Source: Ceratopteris richardii (taxonomy: Eukaryota > Streptophyta > Polypodiopsida > Polypodiales > Pteridaceae). Taken from it: a stretch of DNA of 64,000 bases. The DNA is taken from assembly GCA_020310875.1 (NCBI GenBank), contig CM035432.1, positions 94,942,467 through 95,006,466 on the forward strand, given 5' to 3'. This document shows positions 1 to 12,188 of the stretch, piece by piece (positions within the stretch are counted from its first letter, which is position 1; each line of letters begins with the position of its first letter). Position numbers and translations under genes: made by a program. The notes under the pieces were generated by a model. The model was not told the DNA's origin. It saw only the letters and a list, made by a program, of their open reading frames with translations, and did no database searches.

Positions 1-1217
1 TCCTTGGCCTTCAGTGATCCAATTGACTTCACATTGTGCTTTGTATTTTCACCTGTTTGAACCACATGATTAGTTATCTTATTCTCCAAATCAGTCATCA
101 ATGCTATGTTACCACTCAGGTGATTGCTACACCCTGAGTCAATGTAGAAGACTCTTTGGTCTTCACTTTGTCTTTCACAAGTTGCATTCATTATCAATGT
201 TGAATCCTCCTTCTGATCTGAAGCATAATTGTAGTAGGTATTGTTGTATTGTTGACTTTGGAATCCTCTACTTGTATTTCTTTCAAAGTAACCTCTACTA
301 CCTCTACCTCTAAAATATCCTCTTTGATTTCTGCCACCTCTTCCTCTTGGATTAAAATTCTGATTATATCCACCATTACTCTGAGTATTATGCCAACAAT
401 CATTAGATAAGTGATTTGTCTTACCAAAAATCCAGCAAGCTTTGACTCCATCTTTATTTCTCCTGCTTCTTCCTCTACCTTTGCCACCTCCTCTTCCTCT
501 TAGGAAGTTGGCTTGACTAGTTGTGCCTTCATCTTCATTTGCTTGTTGCTTCCCTTTGCTATTTTTCTTCTTATCCTTTGAATACATTGCATGAACTCCA
601 CTTTTGTCACCTTCACCTTTGACATCCTGCTCAAAGGTTAACATATGTCCTAGCAACTGATTTAAGTGAGGAGTAAAATGATCAAGTGATAATTCAGTAG
701 ACAAAATGAATGGCTTCCATTTATCATCACCTCTCAACCCTGTGAGGATTTGCCTTACCAATTTATCCTCCTCAATGTCTTCATCAACTGCTCCTAATGC
801 ATCTGCAATGTCCTTCATCCTTGTTACATAGTCTGAGATGGATTGAGAAGCCTTCTTCTTGAAAGTGGTAAATTTTGCCCACAAAGATGCCTTCATTGAC
901 TTTCTGGTGTTTTGAAAATGCTCCTCCAAAGCATTCCATATATCACTCGCACTTTCAAGACCTCTAATGTGAGGTAGCAAGTAGTCATTGACTGCCATAT
1001 AGATAATGCTCCTAGCTTGAGCATCTCTCTTCATCCAATTCTTTAAATCTGATAATTCTTCCCTAGTTGGAGCACTAGGATCTCTGAACTGAGGCCTTTC
1101 TTCTTCACCTGTAATATAAGCTATCAAATCTTTGCTCATAAGATGAGCTTCCATCCTCATTGACCATGCTGGATAGTTCTCTCTATCCAACTTCTCTATT
1201 TGAAGAGAATCTCCCAT
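1..1217 (-). CDS. Copia-A gag-protease reading frame, partial
   Basis: Ty1/copia polyprotein, N-terminal part, running off the left edge. I stepped through every codon from the ATG (complement of 1215-1217) to position 3 and found no stop, so about 405 codons are open. It begins MGDSLQIEKL, a UBN2-type copia gag start, and continues through a basic Gly/Arg-rich stretch and a zinc knuckle to a D-S-G protease motif near 132-140. The knuckle reads C-W-I-F-G where the sister element at 49.98 kb has C-W-I-C-G, so the second zinc-binding cysteine is Phe. The leader (1218-1420), PBS and 5' LTR lie directly upstream. The sister Copia-A2 has stops in this region and this copy does not, so it may be the better-preserved element. 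Pol lies outside the window. Confidence 0.88.
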   Translation of the reverse strand, partial: MGDSLQIEKLDRENYPAWSMRMEAHLMSKDLIAYITGEEERPQFRDPSAPTREELSDLKNWMKRDAQARSIIYMAVNDYLLPHIRGLESASDIWNALEEHFQNTRKSMKASLWAKFTTFKKKASQSISDYVTRMKDIADALGAVDEDIEEDKLVRQILTGLRGDDKWKPFILSTELSLDHFTPHLNQLLGHMLTFEQDVKGEGDKSGVHAMYSKDKKKNSKGKQQANEDEGTTSQANFLRGRGGGKGRGRSRRNKDGVKACWIFGKTNHLSNDCWHNTQSNGGYNQNFNPRGRGGRNQRGYFRGRGSRGYFERNTSRGFQSQQYNNTYYNYASDQKEDSTLIMNATCERQSEDQRVFYIDSGCSNHLSGNIALMTDLENKITNHVVQTGENTKHNVKSIGSLKAK

Positions 1218-1420
1218 CCTTTCTTCACCTATATATTGAATTCTTCAATCTTTATGAGTAATAGATGTACCTTTACTTCGCATAATGTTCCTTTTGTCTT
1301 CCTTGATGTCGTATGACCTCCTTCTCAAGTCCTCAAGCTTTCACCTTTTGAACCTTCAGATGTTGAATTATTTGCACCTGCAGCAGTCGAGGTCCTCCTT
1401 CCTTCAATTCTGATGCTTCC

Positions 1421-1434
1421 TGCTCTGATACCAC
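1421..1434 (-). other. Copia-A primer binding site
   Basis: Read on the minus strand the bases are GTGGTATCAGAGCA, the usual copia match to the 3' end of initiator-Met tRNA (TGGTATCAGAGC). It directly follows the CA end of the 5' LTR, which fixes the LTR boundary and the orientation. Confidence 0.9.
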
Positions 1435-2475
1435 TGATGGAGAGTGTTAATCTCCAAAAGAACAAGCTACTCTTGTAATTAGAGCACCTCTATAACAAGA
1501 GTAACTCAAACTTTCACCAATTTTAGAGGATCAATGATTAATTATGGAGATTTTGAAAAATCTGTGAAGGAGATGACTACATAGAAAATCTGCTGCACAT
1601 ATCTCTCTCATTACCTTATCAATTGTGTAACGTTTTTGATGAAACTTTGCACAAGGTGCCGCCTACAGTTTGCGCACCATCTCCAAGTTGAATTACTCCA
1701 AAAGATTCAATATGTCTTGAGAAATGATCTCAATGATCTTAGCAAGTTACCTATGTCTAAAACTGCTCTTCTGAGAAGTCGATTTAGACACCTATAACTT
1801 TAAACACTTGGTTCTCTCAATCTAGAACCCGTTTATGAAAATTCTTTTAGCCACAGATAGCTTACCTTCAAACTTAAAGAGTGAGTGCTTGACTGCTCAA
1901 AAATTTACAATGTGGAAGCAGAATTGAACAAAACATTAACAACCAAATTTGCACCTGTTTCAGGAACCAGTGAATACTTCTTCACATATGAATGTTCCTA
2001 CACATAATTCTCATAGCCTCTTTCCAATTAGGCTCTCAAACTTTAACCATAGACACATTGACTATGGACTTAGATATCTATAAAAGGATTCTCAAAATGA
2101 TCAAGTTTAGAAGGAGAATGCACAGAAACATCGGGTGCAATTTTTCTTCCATTCCTAAAGAAATTTACAACTGAGTGATGAGAGAGACTCAACTCACTTC
2201 TAAGATGTCTAATGACTCATACAACTACTGATTTCTCTATTCTCATGCTCTCTCATATTTTCCCCGACTTTTTACTTGTATATATAGGCAAATATTTACA
2301 ATATCATGACTATACAAAAGTATAAGTGAACTATCTCTATATTAATGTACATATGTGCATATCTCTTCATCTTCTGGATGTATTCTTCCTTCATGCTTCA
2401 CAACTTGAATTTTTCTTCAGTCCTTGACTTCCAAACTTTCATTAAAACTTCAATTGTTGATTGCCCTGACCAACA
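1435..2475 (-). mobile_element. 5' LTR of Copia-A
   Basis: A 1041-bp LTR read on the minus strand, starting TGTTGGTC at 2475 and ending CTCCATCA at 1435. It is clearly related along its length to the 1019/1033-bp LTRs of Copia-A2 (47970-48988, 53382-54414) but much more diverged than those are from each other, so it belongs to a sister subfamily. It should carry the promoter and the 5' end of the transcript. The other LTR is outside the window, so the target duplication cannot be checked. Its outer end sits directly against hAT transposase sequence, suggesting insertion into the hAT gene. Confidence 0.85.
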
Positions 2476-2505
2476 AAGAGAGCTATCGCAAAATGGACTT
2501 GTGAA

Positions 2506-4330
2506 ATGGAAAAGAAGGTAAAATCAATTCCAGAGCATGTGACCCTTATTGCAGATGCTAATATGGAGAGAATAATTACAACGATGAAGATAATGTATTT
2601 CATTGCACAGAAAGATCTCTCGATTTCTTCATATGAAGATATGTGTGCCTTTGCATTCACAATGAAAATGGCTAATATGCCTAAGAGTTTAGAGTACTCT
2701 TCTCAAACAAGTAGGTATGTAGCTCTTGAATATTTGAATGCAATTTCTACATATCTTACTGAAATGCAAGTAAAAAGGGCATGTGATAGTCCATTTTTTT
2801 CCATTATGATTGATGAAAGTACAGATAGATCGTTAGAGATTCATCTTATTATTTATTGTGTCTATTTTACACATGGTGGTAGAGGCAAAAAGGTTTCCGA
2901 ATTTATGGGCATCACTTGTATCAATGATGGAAGAGGAAAAACAATCTATGATGTGGTAAAGTCTTTTTTAATTGACAAAGGTTTTGATTTGCAAAAATTA
3001 ATTGGAATTGCAACAGATGGAGCGTCTGCAATGATTGGAAGTGAGATAGGCATGATATCATTTTTTAAAAAGGATTGTCTAAGTCTAATTGCCATACATT
3101 GCATTGCACATCGTGAAGCGCTTGCAATAGCAGATGCATCCAAAGGATTTGCAGATTTATTGAATGTTGAAAAACTTGCAAACAAAATATATTCATTGAT
3201 AAATAACTCATCTAAAAGAAATAAAGAGTTAATGGAGTTATTATAACTCATGGAATTAGATGCCAATCGTGTTTTACAAGTTCATTCTATTCGATGGCTT
3301 TCTCAAGGGCAAGTAATGATAAGACTTGTTTCTCTTATGCCTGCCATATTAACTTTATGGAAGAAGGATAAAATGCAAGATTGGTATATGAAAGGATGTA
3401 ATTTTATCACTCTTTTTTGTTTACATCTTTTGCCAAATGTGTTAAAGGTGGTAAATGCTTTAAATCAAAAACTTCAGGAAGACATTATTGATTTAACGTC
3501 TATTGGTACAACTATAGACATTACAATTAGACAACTTTATAGGACTTATATAAATTGTGAGAATTTCGGAAATGGTTCATTTTATCTCACATAATTTTTG
3601 AATTGCTCTAGATATGGTTATCTTGAACTGAAAGATTCAAATGGTTGTCTTTATCGACACGAACTCATCTATGATGGTACTATATGTACTAATGCTCATG
3701 ATCCAACCATGACAAATGAAATGTGTATTCACATGGATAGAGTTTTGCAAAGATGTATTATGATGGGGAAAAACTATATACAAGCTATTGTGGATGGATT
3801 AAATTCACGTTTTGTGGATTTACCTTTACTAAATGAATCAAAATTGTTTAGTCCTGTTCATTATTGAGAGGATGTTATGATTCGTGAACAGAGTATGGTT
3901 GGAAAGACTACTTCAACATCTTTTGGACTTTCAAGAGCTTTTCGAGCATGCACTATACACTATTGACAAAAAAGGATGTGAAAAAGAATTGTATTCTTTT
4001 GTGGATAACTTGTTCATGAATTGTGAAGGTTTTACCATGAAAGAAGCTTGGAGATATTTTTCATCTATGAAGGATTGGCATGCAAGTTTTCCAAATTTAA
4101 TGAAGTTATGGCAGGTAATTCTCATTATTCCAACAAGCACAGATGCTTGTGAGAGAGGTTTCTCTAAACAAAACTTGATAAAGAGTGATCGAAGATCAAG
4201 GTTGACTGTGAATACGTTGGATCATCTAATGAGAGTTTCTACAATAGGTCCCAACATAGATGAAGTGGATTCGAATTGTGTTTTTGAGCTTTGGAAAGAA
4301 AGCAAACGTAGAAGGATGTATGATCTATGA
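2506..4330 (+). pseudogene. hAT-superfamily transposase, broken
   Basis: Cut-and-paste DNA transposase of the hAT superfamily. Stretches 2506-3246, 3250-3594 and 3598-3867 lie in one frame separated by single in-frame stops; 3884-4330 is in another frame, so at least one frameshift occurs near 3868-3884. The first part carries IDESTD (catalytic-core start), DGASAMIGSEIG and IHCIAHREALA, as in DUF4371-type hAT proteins. The last part carries ACERGFS, IKSDRRSRL and LDHLM, the C-terminal dimerisation domain. The N-terminus, including any BED zinc finger, is missing because Copia-A abuts at 2475; the remainder is probably beyond the left edge. It cannot make active protein as it stands. The matching element end is probably at 7189. 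Confidence 0.85.
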
Positions 4331-4450
4331 GGATTTGTATATGTAGAAAATTTCAGGTCAAGAGCATAAGTGCATATTTAGAGTAGGTCTACTCTGTAGA
4401 TTTGGGAGTCTTACTATTGCTGCTGCCAAGGTTCTTTTTGAGATTACAGA

Positions 4451-5412
4451 ATTTGAAGTCTTACTACTGTCGCTTTTGTTCATAATAGATTGTATTATTA
4501 ATGTTGCTACTGTTGCCAAGTTTCTATAAAAGATTGCAGATTTTGAAGTGTTCTACTGTTACTTTTATTCACATCAGATTGTACTATTACTACTGCTGCT
4601 GCTGCCAAGTCTATTGAGATTGCAGATTTTGAAGTCTTACTACTGCTTTTATTTTTCACATCCGATTGTATCATTACTTTTACTATTGTTCCCAAGTCTA
4701 TTTGACATTGCAGATTTTGAAGTCTTACTAGGTAATATTGATTCTGCTACTGTCCAAATTTCTTTAATCAGTTTTTTGTTTAAGCACTCCATTAAAGCTC
4801 TCTTTTACATATCTTGTGTATTAACAATGAGCATTTAATCTCTTTTTTCCTTAGTGGCTGTTTGTCTACCATGATCCAAATTGGTTAGAATAATTCATTG
4901 CATATGGTTGTGCATAAAGATCATCTGCATTTCCATTGTACTCAATCACATGAGCTTCATGTTGTTTAGATTTTCTTGATGATTGCACTAGTGCATATGT
5001 TGGTTTTTACTTATTTTATATGTTGGCTCAGAGCATAAGTGAAATTTTGGAGCACTTCTACTGTGGAGACTCTCGAGTCTTACTAGTCTTATTGTTGTTG
5101 CTGCCAAGTTTCTTATTGAGATTGGAGATTTTGAAGTCTTACAATTGTTGCTTAGTCTTACTACTTAGTTCACATCAATTTGTATTATTCCCTATGCTGT
5201 TGCTACCAAGTTTCTTTTTGAAATTGCAGATTTTCAATTACTAGTATTGCTTCATATTAGATTATATTATTTTCTCATTTTGTAAACATATTTTGATGTC
5301 TTACTACTGTTGCTTTTGTAAACATTATATTTTGTAGTGAAGCACTTGAGCTTGCTGTTGTCCAGATTTTGTACTGAACCACTTGTTGCTTGCTCCTTTT
5401 ATTTTTTGCAAG
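4451..5412 (+). repeat. 1-kb direct duplication, copy 1
   Basis: This block recurs at 5911-6870 with an offset of about 1461 bp and only scattered differences. Shared landmarks are the phrase aaatttctttaatcagtttt and the block around 4860-5060 beginning gtggctgtttgtctacc. Short tandem motifs at both ends of the block share the same ~90-bp unit, so unequal pairing between them could have produced the duplication. Confidence 0.85.
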
Positions 5413-5910
5413 TGTGAACGTCAACTGCAATCCTTTTCCTATAATTTATCCTAGACTTATCAAATTCTCAATAATACTAGGTACATCAAGAACTCTGCTC
5501 AACAAGTTCATGTTACACTATGATCTCTTCATTGCTCCATAATGTGATCTTAAGGTTATGATCCTACATTGCTATTCCATACACGATATGAGCTGATGGC
5601 TCTTCCTATCCTATAGAGTCTCAAGTCTCTTCCTACTTGATACAAGTTCAAGGCTCATCCTACCCAATATGAGCTCAATGCTCTTCCTACCAAATATGAG
5701 ATCAATCCTCTTATACACAAATAATATCTTAACAATATTTCTCAAGCTTCTTTCATAAGTAATACAATACTCTTGTTCCTCCAAGCAATGCAATCTACCA
5801 AGTAGAAACTTATGAATAGTAGTACCGTAGAATCCTCTACCTTTTGGGGCTCCTTTTGTTAAGAAACATCCAATAAAGAGGCAATTTTTAGAGGATCCAA
5901 AGCAGGAAGC
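5413..5910. other. Spacer between the two 1-kb copies
   Basis: About 500 bp present only once. It includes a degenerate tandem motif of about 29 bp (tatgagctcaatgctcttcc and relatives, roughly 5585-5715). No gene or element ends are recognised. Confidence 0.5.
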
Positions 5911-6870
5911 ATTTTGAAGTCTTACTACTGTCGCTTTTGTTCATATGAGATTGTATTATTTTTGTTGCTACTGCTGCCAAGTTTCTTTAAAAGATTACAG
6001 ATTTTGAAGTGTTTTACTGTTACTTTTATACACATTAGATTGTACTATTACTATTCTTGCTGCTGCCAAGTCTATTGAGATTGTAGATTTTGAAGTCTTA
6101 CTATTGCTGTTATTTTTCACATCAGATTGTATAAATACTTTTATTGTTGTTGCCAAGTCTATTTGACATTGCAGATTTTGAATTCTTACTAGGTAATATT
6201 GATTCTGCTGCTGTCCAGATTTCTTTAATCAGTTTTTTTTTTGAGCACTCCATTAAAGCTCTCTTTTACATATCTTGTGTATTAACAGTGAGCATTTAAT
6301 CTCTTTTTTCCTTAGTGGCTGTTTGTCTACCATGATCCAAATTGGTTAGAATAATTCATTGCATATGACTGTGCATAAACATCGTCTGCATTTCCATTGT
6401 ACTCAAGGGCATGAGCTTCATGTTGTTTAGATTTTATTGATGACTGCACCGGTGCATATGTTGGTTTTACTTATTTTATATGTTGGCTCAGAGCATAAGT
6501 GAAATTTTGGAGCAGTTCTAGTGTGGAGACTTTGGAGTCTTATTGGTCTTACTATTGTTGCTGCCAAGTTTCTTCTTGAGATTGCAGATTTTGAAGTCTC
6601 ACAATTGTTGCTTAGTCTTACTACTTTGTTCACATTGTTTGTATTATTACCTATGTTGTTGGTGCCAAGTTTCTTTTTGAAACTGCAGATTTTCAATTAC
6701 TACTGTTGCTTCATATCAGATTATATTATTTTCTCATTTTGTACACATATTTTGATGTCTTACTACTGTTGCTTTTGTACACATTGGATTTTGTCCTGAA
6801 GCACTTGAGCTTGCTGCTGTCCAGATTTTGTACTGCAGCACTTGTTGCTTGCTGCTTTTATTTTTTGCAA
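5911..6870 (+). repeat. 1-kb direct duplication, copy 2
   Basis: Second copy of 4451-5412, from the gaagtcttactactgtcgc start to the ttttttgcaagtgtg end. After this point the sequence becomes GT-rich (6870-6920) and then unique. Confidence 0.85.
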
Positions 6871-7189
6871 GTGTGTGTGCAAATATGTGTGTTGCTATGT
6901 GTATGTGTGCGTCCATATGTTCTGCATAAACTACTTTGTATTGTATTGCAAGTGTCTAAGCAATCATGTTTACAGCTATGTTGGTTTTACTTATTTCATA
7001 TGTTGGTTTTATGTGTAAACCTTCATTGTTGTGCAAATCACAATTAATGGTGAAGGGTTATGATTAAAGAACACTGTAATTTGAAGGGCAAAAATTTCAT
7101 TATGCTTTCAACTGAAGGGTAGCATTAATTATCGGCTGTACTAAATTTTTTTCATGATGGGCATGTATGACCGTCAAAAATCAGCACTG

Positions 7190-7730
7190 CTATGAACTTA
7201 GGAAGTCCAATCGACGCTACGACATTGAGTATCGTGCGGACAGTCTGAAATTATCTGTCCAGGCACCGCGAATCATTCCAGATACCTGATGCCTAAAGGT
7301 GAGACATAATCTGACGCTTCAGTCTGCTTAAAGATTCGCAAGCTTGCAGTCTTATGACAAAGCATAGTTCATACAAATAGCCAATGGCCATCTTCTGTCA
7401 GGACTTCGCATGATTCCCGGGCGTATAGATGCATCCACACAATTTTGTGGTTTGTGCGCATCCAGAGATTTTCCGGTTTATGCGTACGAAGCCTGAAAGC
7501 CTCTGGACTCTGGAGTCTGGATCAGTTACACTACATCTTGCAGAGAATTTACAGTCGAGCTGCACTATTGACATACCACGCTGCGTATATAATGGTAACC
7601 AGACATGGAATTGGAATCGTCTTTTCATCTTGTGAAAAGGGTTCGTCTGGTAAATCGGTAATCATGCTTTACAAACGATCGAAAACTCATGTAGATGCAT
7701 TGCGATGCTAAATTAGTCGCAAGGCAGGAT

Positions 7731-7769
<39 letters not shown>

Positions 7770-8406
7770 ACAACAAGAAAAGAGGTTTGAAAGTAAAGCA
7801 AGGATGTAACAAAGTCGCCACGGCATGCTAAAAAACAGCAAGCACCATCTGGAACTTCAACGCGGAGTAGAAAAGCATGGGGGTAGGCTTCCACTTCATG
7901 GGAACGTTGTCTTCCATGACAATGTACATAAATTGTCCCCTTGAAGGCCAAAATTGATACAAGTAAGACTGTTCATACCATGCCTCTTGATACCAGATTT
8001 ACAGGAAAAAACGAAGTGCTTGGTTTCGTTACTATACACATATTGGTTTCTACGCTTCAATGCTGTAGCAGGAACCAATCAAGACTTCCTTGACGTCAAG
8101 ATTGTGGGCAGAGATCCTATTGCAGCTTCTTTCATTATATCCCACTAATTCTGAGCATTTCTACAAGTTAGATGTTCAAGATCCTCCTCCTATCAATAGA
8201 TTGCACAGATCAGATATCCAATTTTAAACGTCTTTCCCTTCTTGCCATACCATAGACGGATTGCTCATCAGTTATGGCTTTATTCTTCTGCACTCTTTTT
8301 CTACTACCGAATCTCGAAAGATATTAGATTCCTATTTTAATCATGCTTAGGGGTCATATTGGTGTGCATAAAAAGCGCTGAAGTACCATCATTTTAAAAT
8401 ACACTC
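7190..8406. repeat. Unidentified repeat unit A
   Basis: This segment is the inverted counterpart of 18963-20400 (unit B). Landmarks, here on the plus strand: ggaagtccaatcgacgct near 7200, gcttaaagattcgcaagctt near 7330, ggaaccaatcaagacttcct near 8070 and the end at atcattttaaaatacact. Both units have overlapping short open frames on both strands, conserved in patches, so they may descend from a gene or an uncharacterised transposon; I do not recognise it. Unit A carries a (TC)n run at 7735-7766. It lacks the SINE and the MITE found in unit B, so it serves as their empty-site reference. Confidence 0.75.
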
Positions 8407-9244
8407 TTTGAGAAACTACAAGAAGGGGGAGTAATCTCAATAAAAACTCCTTGATTCAAATCTCTACGGCGTTGCGTGCAAAGGTATGGCTACACAAACA
8501 TCGGAGTGCACGAAAATATTTGAGGCTGCTTGATGTAGTTGTACGTTGTAATTGAGCACACTTACAATGTGAGTGAGTGAAAGTAAATTACTCACAAGAC
8601 TATAATAAATGTAGAAAGAGGAATAACCTCATGGGATGGTGGATATTTGGATTCGAATTCAATTATGCATATGAGTGCACAGGAATAGAGATTGATTTGC
8701 AAGCTTTTATACAAGTTGAAACCCTAAAATTTTAGTATAATTAGAACTGTAATGTGAAAGTTACTTATTTTGGAGGTCAAAGGGATTCCATGGTTTCGTC
8801 TAACCTTTTCTCACAACTCCAATTGTTTCCTTTTCTTTGCTTGAATGATAGGTTTCACTTAGAATAAATTATTTGCTTGAATTATAGATTGTCCTTTCGT
8901 GATCTCTATATTGGTAACTACTTGTTTCTTCCTCTACTAAATCTTCTCTTGGCTCTACTCTTGGAAATTGCCACAAAGAATGATGCTCCCAACTCTAGTT
9001 ATGTACATGATATCTAGAAGGTCTATGAATATAATAACATGAAGATGGGCAAAAAGTAGTGCCCTATCCTCTCTAACCTATTCTTGTCTAGTCTAGCTCT
9101 CATTACTTGGATATCCTTTTTGGACTACTACCCCTTTGGTCTTCCATCCCATTTGATCTTACCCTGTCCCCATATGTTTGAGCATGGGCTTCTCCTTTGT
9201 AATTCTCATTTGTCACTGGCTTTCCCTCTGTATGTGTATAGTTT
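8407..9244. other. No recognisable feature
   Basis: AT-rich, no open frame with recognisable similarity, no terminal repeats seen. Short open frames here (such as 9084-9275) lack any family signature. Confidence 0.5.
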
Positions 9245-9448
9245 GTATTGGCAAATTAGGAAATCACTCAAGTAAATGAACATCCTACTTCATCCTTCAT
9301 CAAGAAACCCAAAATTTGCATGGCAAAAAGCTTCGATCTTGATCATACGAAGTTTTACGAATTGCTACAATACATTAAATTGTACATCTATATGAAGTGT
9401 GATAGATACCCTTACAATGCATCCAAGGTCGGTTTTATTGGAACCTGC
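9245..9448 (+). pseudogene. Ty3 gag fragment, left half, split by Copia-B
   Basis: Matches the gag of the intact chromovirus at about 37.88-38.09 kb, for example aaattgtacatctatatgaa and gcatccaaggtcggttttat. The reading is broken by small changes. The chromovirus sequence continues without a gap into the segment after 12416, showing that Copia-B inserted into an older relative of the chromovirus. Confidence 0.85.
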
Positions 9449-9674
9449 TCATATATTTAAGTAGTGATGTGTGTGAACACACTAGGACTGCTCGGGCACT
9501 TTTTTCCTTCTTTAGGAGGTTTTTTTCCCTGGTTTGTATATACGCCTATTGCCCTAACGGGCTACTTATCTTTGTACATTCTCTAGCAATACAACAAGTA
9601 TTGTGTGTTGTGCTCCAAGCTTCTTCTTCTTCCTTGTGTTGTTCACGTGCTTCCACACACATCTAACTCCAACA
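9449..9674 (+). mobile_element. 5' LTR of Copia-B
   Basis: A 226-bp LTR ending CTCCAACA, directly followed by attggtatcagagc, a copia primer binding site (9675-9688). The start should be TGATATATTTA by comparison with other copies; here it is TCATATATTTA. Partner LTR 12189-12415. Confidence 0.85.
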
Positions 9675-9919
9675 ATTGGTATCAGAGCAAGTTGTCACTT
9701 CATCTAGGGCATCGTCTAGATCTCTCCGATTGCAGTCTCAGATTCGCACGAAATCTGGTGAGCATATTCAGGGTGTTTTAGAGGTATATACATGTTTCGG
9801 TTCACCAGTACAAGCGTATCGAAATTTGCTATAGGTTTAGGAGAACTCGTCTCGGCAGTTCCATTCAACTTTATGAGATACAGTCAATTTTCTGCATCAA
9901 GGTATTTTAGTCACTAGCC

Positions 9920-12107
9920 ATGGTTAAAAGCAACGATGTATTTTGTATGTTAGCTGTTGAGGATAAGTTGGATGGTACCAACTACCCATTGTGGGCCTAT
10001 ATGATGCCACATGTATTGGTTGCAAAAGGACTCTGGAACATTGTGCAGGGTGTTGAAAAATGTGCTATCACACCTGCAACTGTTGCAATTGCAGGTACTC
10101 AAGCTGATGCAGAAGGTATCGAAGGTGATGATATTTTACATATTCCTGTTCGTGCTACGGTTTTTGTTGCACCTATTGTAAAGCAAATTCCTTGGGATGG
10201 CAAAGATGCCCAGACACATGCATTGACAACTTTGTCTATCAAACGTGCCATTATTCCTCACATTCGCTCTTGTAGAACAGCTAAGGATGCTTGGGATACA
10301 CTTACCACATTGTACCAAGCTAGGAACGAGGCTCGTGTTGCTTACCTCTAAAAATGGTTGGAGAGTGAGCACATGAATGAAGGTAATTCTATGGAAAGTT
10401 TTCTAACAAAGATCAAAGACTTGAAGGAACAATTGATTTGTGCTGATGAGGTTATACGAGATAGCTCACTTGTGCAGACCATTTTGAATGGTCTTCCTGA
10501 TTCATATCAGAGTTTTGTTTCTACTCTTCGGTTGATGATAAAAGGCAATCCAAATGCCTTGTCATTTGAGAATTCCTGGCTAGTCAGAACGGCAAAGGAA
10601 AATGCAACTCGTCAACTACTAAGCAAAAATCTGCTAATTCTGCACAATCAAAGAGGGAAGACAAAAATGAAAAGAAATCAAAAAAGCAGAAATTGTTTTT
10701 CAAGTACTTTAAAAGAAATGATCATATCATAAGGAACTTTCCAAAACTCGCTGCTAAAGAGACAAAGAAGAAAGAGGCTAGAATGGTTGTTGCAGAAGCC
10801 TCTACACCAAAAATAGAGTCTGCTAATCTTCTGTAGGAAGAAGAATGGGTAGTTACTACTGTTTGCAATTTTGACCCATCTTCTCATGAGCAATGCATGT
10901 CTGTAGTAGACTCAGATGTTTGATACTTTGATAGTTGGGCGACCAAACATATTAGCTTGCAACCTAGTTTCTTCTCTTCACTCGAGCCTGCCCCTATAGG
11001 GAATACTGTTATATGCACCAACAACTCCTCTTATCCTGTTATGGGAGCTCGTAAGATCATTTTGACTACTGCTGATGGTAGTTCTTTCACTTTGTCAGAT
11101 GCTTTGTTTCTGCCAGGGATCAAGAAAAAACTATTATGAGTTTCTGCATTAGCCAAGATTGGCTTGGTTGTGAAATTTATTGATGACAGATGTATAGTTC
11201 ATGGTCTATCAAATGGCAACGTGATTATTGCTTTTGGCATTTTATGTCATGGGTTGTATAAGCTCATAGACTATGAAAGATCTTTAAATGATTTGGCGTG
11301 TGCACTACATGATTCTCAAGCTATGTAAGATGTAAAGATATGGCATGCAGGCTTTGGTCATCTGAATTTTATTGTTTTCTATGCTTGTAGAAATCTGAAA
11401 TGGTATCCTCTTTGCCCAAACTTGAGGCACCGGGAAAACATGTTTGTGAAGGCTTTATTTTGGGTAAAATGTAGCATTCCTCCTTTCCAAAAGATGGTTC
11501 AGTTCGGGCTACTCAGAAATTACAACTTGTAAATAGTGATGTCTATGGTCCTATGCAGAAACCTTCTTTTGGAAATTATCTTTACTTCGTGACTTTCATC
11601 GATAATTTTTCCAAGCATGCATGGGTATATCGATTGAAGGCAAAGTCCGAAGTGCTCATGTGCACAAACAGTTTTCGGTTTTGGTTGAAAATTTGTCAGC
11701 ATTTAAAATGAGCACCCTCCGTTCTCATCAAGGGGGGGAATATATGTCTTCTGATTTTAATGCATTTCTGGCTTAACGTGGGATAAAACACCAGTGTACA
11801 GTGCCATATACACCTCAACAAAATGGAGTCGTTGAATGAAAGAACAGGGTGTTGGTCACTCTTCTTCCACCACCATCTTCACTAACAGTCGGAGTGCATT
11901 GGCATTTGCGAGGAACCCTGTGTTCCATGCTCACAGTAAGCACATTGAGGTGCATTATCATTATGTCAAGGAGAGGTTCTCTGCTGGGGAGATTAGCTTG
12001 GCATATGTGCCCATGTAGGAGAACATTGCGGACATTTTCACGAAGGCTCTGCCTAGGGAGAAGTTTGAAGCTTTCTGCAAAGCTTTGGGCTTACTTCCTT
12101 TTGTGGA
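9920..12107 (+). pseudogene. Copia-B gag-pol remnant with internal deletion
   Basis: Opens with a copia gag (9920-10351, 143 codons, UBN2-like, LDGTNYPLWAY), continues in other frames through gag (10358-10732), a protease/pre-integrase part (10957-11139 and on) and integrase to PQQNGVVE near 11828. It then jumps straight into the end of RNase H (TIFTNSRSALAFARNP), ending near 12107. RT and most of RNase H are deleted. Stops compared with Copia-B2 or the family consensus are mostly C-to-T or G-to-A changes (CAG to TAG near 10835 and 12017, CAA to TAA near 11326 and 11775, CGA to TGA near 11836). It is non-functional. Confidence 0.88.
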
Positions 12108-12188
12108 GTGATTTCCACATAGCTTGGCACTTCCTTATACATGAGTGTCAGCTCCTTGTTCACCGCATCACTCCTAGAAGGGATTTAT

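Larger units (their letters stand above)
4331..7189 (+). mobile_element. hAT element 3' non-coding half
   Basis: No gene is visible between the transposase stop and 7189. It is filled by a ~90-bp minisatellite-like motif (tttgaagtcttactactg and relatives) and a 1-kb direct duplication. The proposed right end, 7159-7189, reads gggcatgtatgaccgtcaaa and finishes in CACTG. It matches the right end of the MITE at 20157-20310, which is bounded by an 8-bp target duplication as hAT elements are. Attribution of the whole stretch to the hAT element is inference from that shared end and from position. Confidence 0.5.

Noticed and set aside
3931..4140. Minus-strand open frames across the hAT transposase
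   Set aside because: Antisense shadows of the coding strand with no domain.
5020..5244. Leu-rich open frames in the 4.4-6.9 kb repeats, resembling membrane peptides
   Set aside because: They follow from the T-rich 90-bp motif and change frame from unit to unit.
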